This document shows positions 27,805 through 38,039 of a stretch of 64,000 nt of DNA, one piece after another. The stretch spans positions 88,770-152,769 of the forward strand of contig NZ_JABUNR010000013.1 in assembly GCF_013343715.1 (NCBI RefSeq), in the 5' to 3' direction. The stretch's first letter is position 1. Each line of letters starts with the position of its first letter. The stretch comes from Mesobacillus harenae (GTDB taxonomy: Bacteria > Bacillota > Bacilli > Bacillales > Cytobacillaceae). The translations under genes were made by a program, and so were the position numbers. The notes beneath the pieces are model-generated. The model made no database searches, was not told the origin of the DNA, and saw only the letters and a program-made list of their open reading frames with translations.

Positions 27805-29011
27805 AATTTCGAATCTCTCTTTTATTAGGAGCAATAGGAAGCTTTATTTCCTCATTAAGGTTGAACGGGCCTAAAGTATCTGTCTCTGCCCCAACAACTT
27901 TCACTGCTTGAAAACCAAAACTTTTAGCTGTTAGCAGCATAGCCTCAAAACTATGCAGCATATTTTCTGTTAATTCTGTTCCTTCTTTAAGTGTTATCTG
28001 TAAGGTTGCTCCCTCAACTCCACTTAGCTCGTGGACTTTAATTCCAGCTGGTATCGATGCTCTTAAGCCAGACGTTTCGTGATCCTTTGTCATTTGATCA
28101 TACGCAGCATCAATCGTTTTAAAGTTCTCCGTAAATGGAACAAGATAAGGGACACTGCTGTCAGGCAGATAGTAGAAGAAATAAGCTTGGTTTCCTGGGT
28201 CCTTTATAGAGATTTCTTTAATTTCTCCAAAATTGCCAAATATCGCGCCGTCATTACCATCTGTATACAGGTTTATTTTCTCGACATTTAAATTTTCGAA
28301 GGTTTTTTCCATAGCTGAAAAAAACATAATTTCATTAGCAGATCCTATCCCATATTGATGATCTTTTGGAAGATCTGCTTTAACCGTTTTAATAGAAGGA
28401 TCAAAGCTTAATTCGGCGTTTAGTGGGTAAAAGTCGGCTAGTCCCCATTCTTCTTCTCTTAAGCTATCCATCGTATCTTTATATTGATCAAAATCACTTT
28501 TAGTTTTATCTTCAGGAACTACTACACTAACAGGGATGGTAACCAAAGCATTAGGGTCAGGGATAGCGTAAGTAAGAACTTGGCTTCCATTCAAATCCTC
28601 CTCATAAACTGCTGTAACACCCAAATTTGCTTCTTTAGCCTCAGCAAGGGAAGTGATCTCCTCCTCCTGACCTGCCGCCTCAAACATACTTGCTGAGTCT
28701 GCTTTATCTGTATCTGCAAGTATAGTGTTGGCAGATTGGTCATTTTCACTTGTATCATACGCAGAAGAATTCTGTTCGCTGCTTTCTTGCATACTAAAAT
28801 TCCAATCCAGAAGAGTTGGCGCTAATATGATGAACAGCAGGGCAGCCGCCGATGCTGCTAGCCCAGGAAAAAGCCAAACCGCCCGTTTCTTTTTTTCTAC
28901 TTTGGAAGCAATATTCTGATAAATATCACGAGGATCACGTTGATCTTTTATCTTTGGCATTTGCCGAAGCATTTCTTCAAGCTGCTTATCGCTCAACTCT
29001 GACTTCCTCAT
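27803..29011 (-). CDS. rsiX: Anti-sigma-X factor RsiX
   Basis: Membrane-anchored inhibitor of SigX. The 402-residue protein has a cytoplasmic sigma-binding N-terminus (SDKQLEEMLRQMPKIKDQRD, residues 6-25), one membrane segment (VWLFPGLAASAAALLFIILA, about 45-64), an acidic low-complexity stretch, and a large extracellular domain. The C-terminus, LPIAPNKREIRN-like, resembles the B. subtilis end. It overlaps sigX by 26 bases, as expected for a sigma/anti-sigma pair. It is somewhat longer than B. subtilis RsiX (368) because of the linker after the membrane segment. Confidence 0.92.
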   Translation of the reverse strand: MRKSELSDKQLEEMLRQMPKIKDQRDPRDIYQNIASKVEKKKRAVWLFPGLAASAAALLFIILAPTLLDWNFSMQESSEQNSSAYDTSENDQSANTILADTDKADSASMFEAAGQEEEITSLAEAKEANLGVTAVYEEDLNGSQVLTYAIPDPNALVTIPVSVVVPEDKTKSDFDQYKDTMDSLREEEWGLADFYPLNAELSFDPSIKTVKADLPKDHQYGIGSANEIMFFSAMEKTFENLNVEKINLYTDGNDGAIFGNFGEIKEISIKDPGNQAYFFYYLPDSSVPYLVPFTENFKTIDAAYDQMTKDHETSGLRASIPAGIKVHELSGVEGATLQITLKEGTELTENMLHSFEAMLLTAKSFGFQAVKVVGAETDTLGPFNLNEEIKLPIAPNKREIRN

Positions 29012-29537
29012 CAGATAAACCCTCCTTTTCTATCCTATCTTCCATTAATTTTTTTAGTGCCTTAAGAGCCCTATGCTGTGTTGTCTTTACCTTACTTTCC
29101 GTCCATCCAAGGGATTCTGCTGTTTCAGTAATTGTCAGTTCTTGAATATAGCGAAGAATAATAACCATTCTTTGGTCTATCGTACACTGATCGAGACATT
29201 TATACATGAATTGGGTATTTTCATTTCTTAGCGCTAGCTCTTCTGGCATTAGTTCATCGTCTTTAATATCCTGAGTAGTGAAGTCGAACTTCTCTAGTAT
29301 TCTCTGCTTCCAACCCTTTTGTTTCCGAAAATGGTCGATCGCTACATTCCGGGCAATGGAAAAAAGCCAAGTCTTTTCACTGCTTTTTCCTTCAAATCTT
29401 CCATAAGATTTTAATACACGGATATAAACCTCTTGAACAAGGTCCTCAGCTAATTCCTTATTTTTCACCATATAAAATAAAAATTGATACACGTCATGAT
29501 GATATTTGGCATATAAGTCATCAAAAACGGAGTTCAT
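28986..29537 (-). CDS. sigX: ECF RNA polymerase sigma factor SigX
   Basis: Extracytoplasmic-function sigma factor that in B. subtilis controls cell-envelope modification genes. The 183-residue protein shows region 2 (residues about 5-75) with the ECF signature LAEDLVQEVYIRVLKSYGRF and WLFSIARNVAIDHFRKQK. Region 4 (about 120-172) includes LGWTESKVKTTQHRALKAL. The closest match I know is B. subtilis SigX, and the position after resE and before rsiX confirms it. An autoregulatory-type promoter stands 30 bases upstream of the start codon. Confidence 0.95.
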   Translation of the reverse strand: MNSVFDDLYAKYHHDVYQFLFYMVKNKELAEDLVQEVYIRVLKSYGRFEGKSSEKTWLFSIARNVAIDHFRKQKGWKQRILEKFDFTTQDIKDDELMPEELALRNENTQFMYKCLDQCTIDQRMVIILRYIQELTITETAESLGWTESKVKTTQHRALKALKKLMEDRIEKEGLSDEEVRVER

Positions 29538-29567
29538 AAGGCTGCTTCCTCCCCGTTCATTTATTTA

Positions 29568-29594
29568 GTCGGATTTTATGTATAAAAAGTTACA
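29568..29594 (-). promoter_or_regulatory. SigX-type autoregulatory promoter
   Basis: On the minus strand TGTAAC (29589-29594), a 17-base spacer and CGAC (29568-29571), which is the SigX/ECF -35 and -10 pattern of the B. subtilis sigX promoter. Confidence 0.75.
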
Positions 29595-29804
29595 TATTTT
29601 AAATATATTCCACTTTGATTGAAAAAGAAAGACTGTGAATGGATTGCTGCAGGAAAATTTTGTAGGATAATCCTCTGTTTTACGAGGATTCTATGGGAGA
29701 CTACAGAAATGCTTGCGTGAAGCTAAGTGTGTTAGCAGGAGCTCAAAGGGAAAGTTTAACAAAGCCATATAAATATCGTCTATTGTCCTCTAACCCTAGC
29801 CTAA

Positions 29805-29842
29805 AAAAGAAAAAAGCCCATCTCTGTAGCAGGATGGGCTTT
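29805..29842 (-). terminator. Intrinsic terminator after resE
   Basis: AAAGCCCATC (29813-29822) pairs with GATGGGCTTT (29833-29842). The minus strand continues TTTTTTCTTTTTT, separating resE from sigX. The remaining 29595-29804 holds no supported gene. Confidence 0.85.
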
Positions 29843-29900
29843 AAAGTTCTCTTGCCATATGTTTCTTGTGAATCAAGAAAAGTCGGCAAAAAACTGGCTA

Positions 29901-31688
29901 TTAATCAAAATTTCGTGGAATAAAAAAGGAAAATGTCGTACCTTGACCCAGTTTGCTTTTAACCGAAATGTATCCCTTATGGGCTTCGATAATATTTTTA
30001 GCAATTGCTAAACCTAGACCAGTGCCAGCACGGCCACGGGTTCTAGCCTTATCTGCCTTATAGAATCTTTCAAAAACAAATGGAAGATCTTCTTCTGGTA
30101 TTCCTTCTCCAGTGTCACTAACCTCGATAACAAGGCCCCATTCGTCCATTCTTTGCTTAACGGTTACGTGCCCAGCTGCAGGAACATGCCGAATGGCATT
30201 ATCAATTAAATTTGTAAGAACTTGTTCAATTCGATCTGGATCAAATTTAAAGGATTCATCCTTGTCTTCAAGCTCAGCATACAGTTCAATACCATTATCT
30301 TTTGCTAACCCTTGAAATTTATGAATTATCCTATTGATATAGGGACCAATCTCAACTGGTTCGGCCGAAAGCAAAATATGGCTTGATTCCATACGAGCAA
30401 GGTCGAGCAATTCGTTTACGAGCCTTCCCATTCGAAGAGATTCATCATATATAACTCTAGCCATATCCCTTTTTTCATCATCTGTTTCAGCAATTCCATC
30501 AACAATTGCCTCACTGTAGCCCTGCATCATTGATATAGGGGTTCTTAGTTCATGTGAGACGTTAGCAATAAAGTCTTCCCGAAGCTTGTCGAGTTTTCTC
30601 TCTTCAGTCATATCCCGAACCACTGCAACTGCTCCGCGTATAGCCTTTTTGTTATAAAGCGGACTTACAATAATCACCCATGTGCGTCCCTGGAAGGCGA
30701 TTTCACCTATCTGTTCTTTTTCCGTGCTTACAGATAACTGGAACAGTTCCATCAACTCAGCTGGGAGTGAATCGGCTTCATTCACTCCTTTTTTGTGTTG
30801 ATCATAATCGCCGTAGCTAAGAAACTGCTCAGCAGGAGGATTGGTAATTAATATAGTTCCATCTCTGTTAAAAGTGATGACTCCATCAGCCATGCTGCTT
30901 AAAATACTAGCTAGCTGTTCCTTTTCCTGACTTAACGCATTCATGTTAAATTTCAGCTGCCGTCCCATTTGGTTAAAGGCTGTTGCCAGCTCGCCAATTT
31001 CATCGTGCGTCAAAATTGGTACCTTCGTATCAAACTTGCCTCTTGCAACTTCAAAAGCGGCTTCTCTCATTTTCCTAAGCGGAGCAGTAATTCTTGTTGA
31101 TAGGAAAAAAGCAAATATAGTTGTTAATACAATTGCTACTCCAGCCGCAAGCAGGATAAATTTCGTTGTCTGCTGTGTTGTTTCCTTCATTACCTTTAGA
31201 GATTGATAAACAAACACCGCACCATTTTCCCATTCACCGTTCTGAATTGGGGCGCCGATTATTAAATATTGCGTATCTCCATTGCCATCACCTGAGGGAG
31301 AAAACGACACCTTGTCTATTGTTTGGTTCTCCTCAAATACTCTTGATAGCTGTTTGTCGTTCAGTATATAGGATACAGGTAGCCTGCCCGATTCTTGAAT
31401 ATTAGGGGAATAATAATAAGTGTCATAGTCCTCTATTACCACCACCCCTGTAACGTCATCAATAAGCTCCCAGGTAATTTCCAAACTGATCGGCATTTCA
31501 TCTGAATTGTGCTCAGATAATATTTTTGAAATTTTTAAAGCTGTGTTTGTTAAATCACTTCTCGTTTCATTAACATGATAATTTTCAAAGAACTCTAAAA
31601 GCAAAACGGTCAGTATAAAAAGTACAAAAGAAACGAGTAAAAGGATAGTAATCCATAGCTTACCAACTACACTACGCCAAAACATCAT
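29901..31688 (-). CDS. resE: Sensor histidine kinase ResE
   Basis: Membrane kinase of the ResDE system, which controls aerobic/anaerobic respiration genes. The 595-residue protein has two membrane segments (about residues 11-30 and 178-198) bounding an extracytoplasmic sensor domain, then a HAMP domain ([20 protein letters not shown]) and a PAS domain (about 255-360). The dimerisation/phosphoacceptor [16 protein letters not shown] near residue 380 and the ATPase domain with [28 protein letters not shown] and [12 protein letters not shown] follow. Its ATG overlaps the resD stop by 4 bases. Length agrees with B. subtilis ResE (589). Confidence 0.96.
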   Translation of the reverse strand: MMFWRSVVGKLWITILLLVSFVLFILTVLLLEFFENYHVNETRSDLTNTALKISKILSEHNSDEMPISLEITWELIDDVTGVVVIEDYDTYYYSPNIQESGRLPVSYILNDKQLSRVFEENQTIDKVSFSPSGDGNGDTQYLIIGAPIQNGEWENGAVFVYQSLKVMKETTQQTTKFILLAAGVAIVLTTIFAFFLSTRITAPLRKMREAAFEVARGKFDTKVPILTHDEIGELATAFNQMGRQLKFNMNALSQEKEQLASILSSMADGVITFNRDGTILITNPPAEQFLSYGDYDQHKKGVNEADSLPAELMELFQLSVSTEKEQIGEIAFQGRTWVIIVSPLYNKKAIRGAVAVVRDMTEERKLDKLREDFIANVSHELRTPISMMQGYSEAIVDGIAETDDEKRDMARVIYDESLRMGRLVNELLDLARMESSHILLSAEPVEIGPYINRIIHKFQGLAKDNGIELYAELEDKDESFKFDPDRIEQVLTNLIDNAIRHVPAAGHVTVKQRMDEWGLVIEVSDTGEGIPEEDLPFVFERFYKADKARTRGRAGTGLGLAIAKNIIEAHKGYISVKSKLGQGTTFSFFIPRNFD

Positions 31689-32401
31689 TCATTGACGACC
31701 TCAAACTTGTATCCTACCCCCCATACTGTAACAATCATTTTAGCAGCCAGCTCGGACACTTTATTGAGTTTCTCACGAAGCCGCTTAACATGGGTGTCTA
31801 CGGTCCTTAAATCTCCAAAAAACTCATAGTGCCAAACTTCCTTTAATAATTGTTCTCTGTCAAACACTTTATCTGGAGCTTTGGCAAGAAAGTATAAAAG
31901 TTCGTATTCTTTTGGTGTTAAACTTACATCTTTTCCGTCGGCAGTTACACGGTGAGCGTCGTTATCAATAGTCAAATGTGGAAAAACGATTACATCTTTT
32001 GTTGTCGTCTCAGTCTGTAAATAGCTGGTACTCGACGAGCGGCGCAGCATTGCTTTGACTCTTAAAACTACCTCTCTCGGGCTGAAAGGTTTAACAATAT
32101 AGTCATCAGTTCCAACTTCAAAGCCTTGAACTCTATTAACTTCTTCTCCCTTGGCAGTAAGCATAATCACTGGGGTAGATTTTTTCTCTCTTAGTTCCCG
32201 GCATACTTCAATTCCGTCTTTCCCAGGCATCATTAGATCTAGCAATATTACGTCATAATCATTGGCTAATGATTTTGCAAGTGCCTCATTTCCGTCCGCT
32301 GCCTCTTCAATAATGTAGTTTTCACGCTCTAAATACATTTTTAGCAATCTTCTAATTCGTTCTTCATCATCTACAATTAATACTTTAACGTCTTTTTCCA
32401 T
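31685..32401 (-). CDS. resD: Response regulator ResD
   Basis: OmpR/PhoB-type DNA-binding response regulator partnered with ResE. In the 238-residue protein the receiver domain has the acidic pocket VDDEERIRR, the phosphoacceptor aspartate in [14 protein letters not shown] near residue 56, and [12 protein letters not shown]. The winged-helix output domain (about 135-235) contains [13 protein letters not shown] and [19 protein letters not shown]-type site precedes the ATG. It forms the resABCDE cluster in the same order as B. subtilis; a 175-base gap to resC could hold its own promoter. Confidence 0.96.
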   Translation of the reverse strand: MEKDVKVLIVDDEERIRRLLKMYLERENYIIEEAADGNEALAKSLANDYDVILLDLMMPGKDGIEVCRELREKKSTPVIMLTAKGEEVNRVQGFEVGTDDYIVKPFSPREVVLRVKAMLRRSSSTSYLQTETTTKDVIVFPHLTIDNDAHRVTADGKDVSLTPKEYELLYFLAKAPDKVFDREQLLKEVWHYEFFGDLRTVDTHVKRLREKLNKVSELAAKMIVTVWGVGYKFEVVNE

Positions 32402-32530
32402 AGGATAACCCCCCTGAAAATAATTTTACATACTCAAGTTAAAGCTTTCTGTGACTTTTAGCATAACGAATGTAATTAGAGCCTTTAACCTGCTTCTTTT
32501 CACTTGCATAGGAATGAGTGTTTTGAGTAT

Positions 32531-32564
32531 ACAAAAGGCCTTCACCGCATAAATGGACGGCCTT
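32531..32564 (-). terminator. Weak hairpin between resC and resD
   Basis: AAGGCC (32535-32540) pairs with GGCCTT (32559-32564) around an 18-base loop, then TTTTG on the minus strand. It could be a leaky terminator limiting resD transcription from the resA promoter. Confidence 0.4.
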
Positions 32565-32576
32565 AGCAAAACAGCC

Positions 32577-33764
32577 TTATGAACCAGCGTAAGAGTGCAA
32601 TCCAGCAATAACAAGGTTGACAGCTATAAGATTAAACATCATAATAGCAAATCCAATTACTGCAAGCCATGCTGACCTTTCCCCATGCCAGCCTTTTGAC
32701 AGCCTCAAATGCAGAAACGCTGCATAAAATAGGAAAGTGATCAGTGCCCATACTTCTTTTGGATCCCAGCCCCAGAATCGTGTCCAAGCAATCTGAGCCC
32801 ATATCATTGCAAAAATTAATGCGCCAAGAGTAAAAATTGGGAAACCAATTAATACAGATCTGTAACTGATTTCATCTACAAGATCAGCACTGATATTTTT
32901 AACCAATGGCTGAAGCATCGCAGAAACCCTTTTCCTAAAGATCAGTCTTAATAGACCATATAAAAGGAGACCGGATCCAAGAGACCAGATTAGGGTATTT
33001 AATTTCTTTGCATTAATGATTGCCGGCATTTCAATAAGAGGCTGGAAGCTTCCTTCTGACTGCAGTTCACCTTCATTAGGCCCAACAATTGCAGGCATAG
33101 CAAACTCAATTTGATCTTCAGCATTATTTTTATCAATATAATTAAACGTTGACTCATAATTAGCCATTGAAAATGCGGTTGATACAATAATGAATCCTAA
33201 TGTGCTAATTAGTGTATACATGATCACTTCTAGCCAAAAGGTCTTCTTATCAGACTTGGTTTGATCAATAACTTTCACCAAATAGATTAAAGCAGCTGCA
33301 AAGCTTATTGAAAGTACCGCTTGGCCTAATGCAGCGGTGGTAACGTGAATATGAAGCCAATCACTTTGTAATGCTGGTATCAAAGGTGAAATTTCTCTGG
33401 GAAACATACTTGCATAGGCAATAATTAAAACGGCAATTGGAAGGGTGAACAATCCTAACAATGGTGTTTGATAGATAAAATAAATCACTATAAAAGCACC
33501 AACGAGCGCCATTCCAAAAAAGGTAGTGAATTCAAATAGATTACTTACAGGCGCGTGTCCTGCAGCTATCCACCTTGTTATAAAATATCCAACCTGTGCT
33601 ATAAAACCAATAATAGTGATTAAGATTCCAATTTTAGCTGAGCGGCTTGGAGCTATTTTTGTCCCATCAGCAGACTTTGCTTTAATGGCTCCGCTAAAGA
33701 AAACAATTGAAACCAAATATAAAACAAAGGCTGTATATAATAAATTTGAACTAAGCTGTGCCAT
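32577..33764 (-). CDS. resC: Cytochrome c biogenesis protein ResC (CcsA/CcmC-like)
   Basis: Integral membrane haem-handling component of system II cytochrome c maturation; it works with ResB to deliver and ligate haem outside the membrane. The 395-residue protein has eight or more membrane segments. The tryptophan-rich haem-binding WWD-type motif reads [20 protein letters not shown] near residue 325, with conserved histidines before it ([12 protein letters not shown]) and after it ([12 protein letters not shown]). The start has AAGGAGAG upstream. It follows resB by 12 bases. Confidence 0.94.
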   Translation of the reverse strand: MAQLSSNLLYTAFVLYLVSIVFFSGAIKAKSADGTKIAPSRSAKIGILITIIGFIAQVGYFITRWIAAGHAPVSNLFEFTTFFGMALVGAFIVIYFIYQTPLLGLFTLPIAVLIIAYASMFPREISPLIPALQSDWLHIHVTTAALGQAVLSISFAAALIYLVKVIDQTKSDKKTFWLEVIMYTLISTLGFIIVSTAFSMANYESTFNYIDKNNAEDQIEFAMPAIVGPNEGELQSEGSFQPLIEMPAIINAKKLNTLIWSLGSGLLLYGLLRLIFRKRVSAMLQPLVKNISADLVDEISYRSVLIGFPIFTLGALIFAMIWAQIAWTRFWGWDPKEVWALITFLFYAAFLHLRLSKGWHGERSAWLAVIGFAIMMFNLIAVNLVIAGLHSYAGS

Positions 33765-33776
33765 AGTTTACTCTCC

Positions 33777-35402
33777 TTATTCCTTTTTGTCTTCGCTCAA
33801 CTGGTCTTTTGGAGCAGGAAGCCCTGTTTCATCAAAGACTGATTCCAGCTCTCGTTTAAGACCATGCCAGTTTTTATTTGTATGTCCTGCTGTCCATATT
33901 TGTCCGTCCATTTTTCGAATCCAAAGACGGCGATGGTTCCAGTATGCTCCCTGGATAACACCTATCATAAATATAGCTCCACCAAGACTGATAATCCATA
34001 GCGTAAGGTCTTTTCGAACTGTAAGTGCAGAAACATCCTTTGTTTCTACTCCATTAAATGCCATTTTGTATTCATTATCTCCAAGCGGCTCTATTGTCTG
34101 TTGAATTGCAACAAAGCTGACCTCCCCATCCGGATTTTCAGGAGTAACCATGTTAAAAACAAAAGCAGGATTATTTGGGATTCTAGATTTAGTAGTCGGA
34201 TCCCCTTCCCCATCAAACTCAAAATCGGGGAAGTAGCTCATCACTTCAACATAGTACCCATTTCCAAGGTCGAATTCTGTTTGCGGGTCGAATAAATCAA
34301 TTGTAATATTGCCATACGATTCTTTAGTTTGTTTATTTTCAAGCCTAAATAACATTTTGTTCAATTCATCACGCTTATAATCTACTTGATACAAAGCAAA
34401 GCCATCAATCTTTAACGGCTCATTGACACGTATCTCTTTATCCTTTATCTTCTCAAGCTCAGGTTTCTCACCGGGAATTGTATTCCCTTTTTTCTGATAG
34501 AGTGTTGCGTTCGTTTGATAGTTTTTTACAACTGTTCCAACCCGGTCAATTGCAGCATCAAAAACTTCATCATCAGTTTCTTTATCATAGATTTCTAGAA
34601 TAAAATCATTATTAGTCAAATAATACTGCCCGTCTGTCCCAGGAATAACCTTTGTTTCCCCTTCACGGACCCACAGAATTTGATCAACATACATACCCGG
34701 CACAAACCGAAGCATCCCGCCGACAAGAAAGATGATTAAACCAACATGGTTAACATATGGCCCCCATCTTGAGAAGCGGCCCTTTTCAGCCAATAAATTC
34801 CCATTCTCTTCTCTAATATTATAACGTTTAGCTTTCAGCTTTTGTTTGATTTTCTCTAAATCCATATCTGCATCGGCTGTATCTGAGATCCCGAACAACC
34901 TTTGGCGCTTTAAATAGCCTTCATGTCTTGAAACACGCTGCGTTTTTAAAGCCCTATAAAGAGGCACCACACGATCCAGACTACAGATTACAAGTGAAAC
35001 TCCAATACTCGCAATTAGGATTAGATACCACCAGGAACCGTACATATTATGGAGCCCAAGTTCGTAATATAGCTTACCCACCCAGCCATACTGATCCTCA
35101 TAATATTCTGATGCTGGCATGACCGGAGGGATATACATTTCTTGCGGCAAAATGGTTCCTAACGCTGAAGCTCCAAGAGTCAGCACTATTAGCCAGACAC
35201 CTACTTTTACGGATGAAAAGAAGTTCCAAATCTTATCGATAATTGTTTTATTATATGTTTGCGACCTTCTGGCACTTCCCTCGTAACGCATATCAAGGAG
35301 CTGTTTATCTTTCTCCTTGTCATCGAGAATTCTGCCGCAGGATTCACATAGTATTGTTCCATGCGGATTTACATGTCCGCATTCACACTTAACTTCATTC
35401 AT
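33777..35402 (-). CDS. resB: Cytochrome c biogenesis protein ResB
   Basis: System II haem chaperone/ligase partner of ResC. The 541-residue protein has an N-terminal zinc-ribbon-like tail (VKCECGHVNPHG and LCESCGRIL, cysteines at 6, 8, 19 and 22). Three membrane segments follow (about residues 72-92, 130-150, 213-230), then a large outer domain (about 235-465) and a final membrane segment (WIISLGGAIFMIGVIQGAYW). The protein closely resembles B. subtilis ResB including the cysteine tail. It begins 23 bases after resA. Confidence 0.95.
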   Translation of the reverse strand: MNEVKCECGHVNPHGTILCESCGRILDDKEKDKQLLDMRYEGSARRSQTYNKTIIDKIWNFFSSVKVGVWLIVLTLGASALGTILPQEMYIPPVMPASEYYEDQYGWVGKLYYELGLHNMYGSWWYLILIASIGVSLVICSLDRVVPLYRALKTQRVSRHEGYLKRQRLFGISDTADADMDLEKIKQKLKAKRYNIREENGNLLAEKGRFSRWGPYVNHVGLIIFLVGGMLRFVPGMYVDQILWVREGETKVIPGTDGQYYLTNNDFILEIYDKETDDEVFDAAIDRVGTVVKNYQTNATLYQKKGNTIPGEKPELEKIKDKEIRVNEPLKIDGFALYQVDYKRDELNKMLFRLENKQTKESYGNITIDLFDPQTEFDLGNGYYVEVMSYFPDFEFDGEGDPTTKSRIPNNPAFVFNMVTPENPDGEVSFVAIQQTIEPLGDNEYKMAFNGVETKDVSALTVRKDLTLWIISLGGAIFMIGVIQGAYWNHRRLWIRKMDGQIWTAGHTNKNWHGLKRELESVFDETGLPAPKDQLSEDKKE

Positions 35403-35425
35403 AACAAAATCTCCCTGTATGCACG

Positions 35426-35950
35426 TTAAGGTTTAATTAACTCCATATACTCTTGAATCTTGTCTTCCGTCAACTCTCCAGTATGAGATTTAATTACTTC
35501 CCCATCTGGATTAACCAAAAAAGTAATTGGAAGAGGATTAATTCCGTATGCAGTTTGAACCTGCCCGTCTTTATCTATAACTACTGGAAATGTAAGGTTA
35601 TGCCGTTCAATAAACTTATCTACGGCTACATCGGACTCACTTACATTTACAGCGAGAACATGTACACCCTGATCTTTATACCTTTGATATTGTGTTTCCA
35701 TATAAGGAAATTCTCTCTCACATGGTTTGCACCAAGTTGCCCAAAAATTCAAAAACACACCTTCGCCTCTATAATCGGATAATCTCTGCTGTTCGCCTTC
35801 CCTATCAACAAGGACGAAATCAGGTGCCATTTTGCCAATTTCAACTTTTTGTATGTTATCTTTTGTCAAGTTGGCATAAAGCGTATAGGCAACGGCTCCC
35901 CCTAAAACAAGCAGAATGACCGTTCTGATTACTGTACGCCGTTTTTTCAT
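35426..35950 (-). CDS. resA: Thiol-disulfide oxidoreductase ResA
   Basis: Membrane-tethered thioredoxin-like protein that reduces apocytochrome c haem-binding cysteines before haem attachment. The 174-residue protein has an N-terminal anchor (TVIRTVILLVLGGAVAYTLY) and a thioredoxin fold with the active site NFWATWCKPCEREFP near residue 74, so CKPC where B. subtilis ResA has CEPC, and the cis-proline in NPLPITFLV. The ATG at 35948-35950 has GGAGG nine bases upstream; an upstream GTG overlaps that site. It heads the res operon. Confidence 0.95.
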   Translation of the reverse strand: MKKRRTVIRTVILLVLGGAVAYTLYANLTKDNIQKVEIGKMAPDFVLVDREGEQQRLSDYRGEGVFLNFWATWCKPCEREFPYMETQYQRYKDQGVHVLAVNVSESDVAVDKFIERHNLTFPVVIDKDGQVQTAYGINPLPITFLVNPDGEVIKSHTGELTEDKIQEYMELIKP

Positions 35951-36044
35951 TTTAAAATCCTCCACCCCATACGGATTACTATTATATCATTTTACAATAC
36001 GGTCACGTTGTTTACTTGAATAACTGTGAACGTTCTATGACTTT

Positions 36045-36770
36045 TCACTGGTGTTTCATGGCAAGAGTTCTAAGCTGCTTAACTTCATGAGGCGTTAGTT
36101 CCCTAATTTCCCCTGGTTTTAAGCCTCCCAAATTCAATGTTCCGTATCTCTCACGTTTAAGCTTTACTACTTGATGTCCGATGGCTTCAAACATTCTGCG
36201 AACCTGTCGATTTCGGCCTTCACGAATAGTTATCTCAATAATGGAAGAGTCCTTTTTCTTATCCATTGATAGCATTTTGGTTCTTGCAGGTGCAGTTTTC
36301 CCATCCTCAAGGCGGATTCCCCGGTCAAGTTCTTTAAGTTTTTCACGCGAAGGTATTCCTTTTGTTTTCACTACATAGACCTTCTCCACCCCACTCCGTG
36401 GGTGCATAAGTTCATTTGCAAATTCCCCGTCGTTTGTTAAAAGAAGCAATCCTGAAGTATCGTAATCAAGTCTGCCTACTGGATAAATCCTTTCTTTAAT
36501 AAATTCAAAGTAGTCAGTAACTACTCTTCGCCCTTTCTCGTCATTAACACTTGAAATGACGCCACGCGGTTTATAAAATACAAAATAAACTGGTTCTTCC
36601 CGCTCAATTTGTATCCCTTCAACCTCAACACGGTCAGATGGCGTAACCTTTATTCCCAGCTCTTTGACCACTTTTCCGTTTACTTTTACCTTGCCTTCTT
36701 GTATAAGTTCCTCTGCTTTCCTTCTTGAAGCTATTCCAGCGTGCGCGATTACTTTTTGGAGTCTTTCCAT
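36045..36770 (-). CDS. rluB: 23S rRNA pseudouridine synthase RluB
   Basis: Modifies a uridine in helix 89 of 23S rRNA. The 241-residue protein has an N-terminal S4 RNA-binding domain (LQKVIAHAGIASRRKAEELI) and the RsuA/RluB catalytic domain, with the aspartate in GRLDYDTSGLLLLTNDG near residue 100 and the conserved end EGRNRQVRRMFEAIGH. An AGGTGACC site precedes the ATG. It lies between spmB and resA, as ypuL does in B. subtilis. The downstream res operon begins about 95 bases later with no obvious terminator between. Confidence 0.95.
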   Translation of the reverse strand: MERLQKVIAHAGIASRRKAEELIQEGKVKVNGKVVKELGIKVTPSDRVEVEGIQIEREEPVYFVFYKPRGVISSVNDEKGRRVVTDYFEFIKERIYPVGRLDYDTSGLLLLTNDGEFANELMHPRSGVEKVYVVKTKGIPSREKLKELDRGIRLEDGKTAPARTKMLSMDKKKDSSIIEITIREGRNRQVRRMFEAIGHQVVKLKRERYGTLNLGGLKPGEIRELTPHEVKQLRTLAMKHQ

Positions 36771-36883
36771 GAGGTCACCTCTATAATTGATATTTTAATG
36801 TTAATTCGAATATTTTTGTGATTCTACCATACTGAATTATGACATAAGTTGTCCGAATTTCAAAGCAAGGGCGCAAGAACAAA

Positions 36884-36911
36884 CAAAAAAAGGCCCCATT
36901 TCTGGAACCTT
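36884..36911 (-). terminator. Intrinsic terminator after spmB
   Basis: AAGGCCCC (36890-36897) pairs with GGAACCTT (36904-36911) using two G-U pairs. The minus strand then has seven T. Confidence 0.72.
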
Positions 36912-36914
36912 AGT

Positions 36915-37445
36915 TTAACTAAATACAACTGTTACTACAACTATGGCTGCCACAATCCCAACTAAATCAGCTAACAGGCCTACTTTCAGCGCATCTCCCA
37001 TTTTTTTTATACCTACTGCACCGAAGTAAACCGTGAGCACATAAAACGTGGTATCCGTGCTACCCTGTAAGACTGCAGCAAGTCTGCCAATGAATGAATC
37101 AGGGCCATAAACACCAATTATATCACTTGTCATTCCAAGAGCTGCCGTCCCTGAGATCGGCCGAATAATGGCGAGCGGTACGATTTCAGGTGGTATCCCA
37201 ACCATTTCCATTCCTGGCCTAATGAAATCCATTAAAAAATCTAGTGCTCCCGAGGCTCTGAAGACTGATATTGCGACCATCATGCCAATTAGGAAGGGGA
37301 TAATAGATACAGCAATTTTTATTCCTTCCCTGCCGCCCTCTACAAAACTTTCATAGGTTGGGACTTGTTTTATTGTTCCATATATCAATACAAACCCAAT
37401 CAGTACAGGGATGAACCATAGAGATATTGCAGAAATCATTTGCAT
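36915..37445 (-). CDS. spmB: Spore maturation protein SpmB
   Basis: Membrane protein required, with SpmA, for full dehydration of the spore core. The 176-residue protein has five or so hydrophobic segments and the nucleoside-recognition/gate domain fold, with ISIIPFLIGMMVAISVFRAS-like and RPISGTAALGMTSDIIGVYG stretches typical of SpmB. It starts 6 bases after spmA; a terminator follows. The spmA-spmB-dacB order is kept, dacB first in transcription. Mother-cell (SigE) expression is expected from the promoter before dacB. Confidence 0.94.
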   Translation of the reverse strand: MQMISAISLWFIPVLIGFVLIYGTIKQVPTYESFVEGGREGIKIAVSIIPFLIGMMVAISVFRASGALDFLMDFIRPGMEMVGIPPEIVPLAIIRPISGTAALGMTSDIIGVYGPDSFIGRLAAVLQGSTDTTFYVLTVYFGAVGIKKMGDALKVGLLADLVGIVAAIVVVTVVFS

Positions 37446-37451
37446 CGGGAC

Positions 37452-38039
37452 TCATCCTTTACGACTTCTTCTATAATAGAAATATCGATCAATCATGATC
37501 GCCCCAATAGTGGAGCAAAGGGTAGCAATAATGGTCGGGCCAACTATATCGGTTGGAGAGGCTGAATTGTAATTCATTCGAATAGCAATCACAGTAGTTG
37601 GAATAAGTGTCAGGCTGGACGTATTAATGGCCAGAAAAGTAATCATTGATCGGCTTGCCGAATCCTTTCCTCCGTTAAGCCGCTTTAATTCCTCCATCGC
37701 CTTAATGCCTAACGGGGTAGCCGCATTCCCGAGCCCAAACATATTGGCAACCATGTTAGAAAGAATATATCCCATTGCAGGATGATCTTTTGGAACTTCT
37801 GGGAACAAGCCTTTAACAAGAGGACGGCATAATTGAGATAATTTAGCCAATAAGCCAGCTTCTTCTGCGATTTTCATCATTCCAAGCCAGAATACCAAAA
37901 TACTTATTAAACCGATACAAAGGGTAACAGCTTCTTTAGCACCCGTGAAAATAGCTTCGTTAACCTCTGCCATCGTTCCATTTACTGCAGCAAAAACAAG
38001 GCCTATTACCGTCATGCTTACCCAAATGTAATTAACCAT
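37452..38039 (-). CDS. spmA: Spore maturation protein SpmA
   Basis: Partner of SpmB in spore core dehydration and heat resistance. The 195-residue protein has five hydrophobic segments, again with the nucleoside-recognition domain, and the conserved NMFGLGNAATPLGIKAMEEL near residue 115 and TFLAINTSSLTLIPTTVIAI near 150. Its start lies within the last 8 bases of dacB, suggesting translational coupling, with no strong independent ribosome site. Length agrees with B. subtilis SpmA (196). Confidence 0.94.
   Translation of the reverse strand: MVNYIWVSMTVIGLVFAAVNGTMAEVNEAIFTGAKEAVTLCIGLISILVFWLGMMKIAEEAGLLAKLSQLCRPLVKGLFPEVPKDHPAMGYILSNMVANMFGLGNAATPLGIKAMEELKRLNGGKDSASRSMITFLAINTSSLTLIPTTVIAIRMNYNSASPTDIVGPTIIATLCSTIGAIMIDRYFYYRRSRKG

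Noticed and set aside
33526..34104. A 192-codon open frame on the plus strand
   Set aside because: It is antisense to resC and resB, which are certain genes; it has no ribosome site and its composition is that of a mirror frame.
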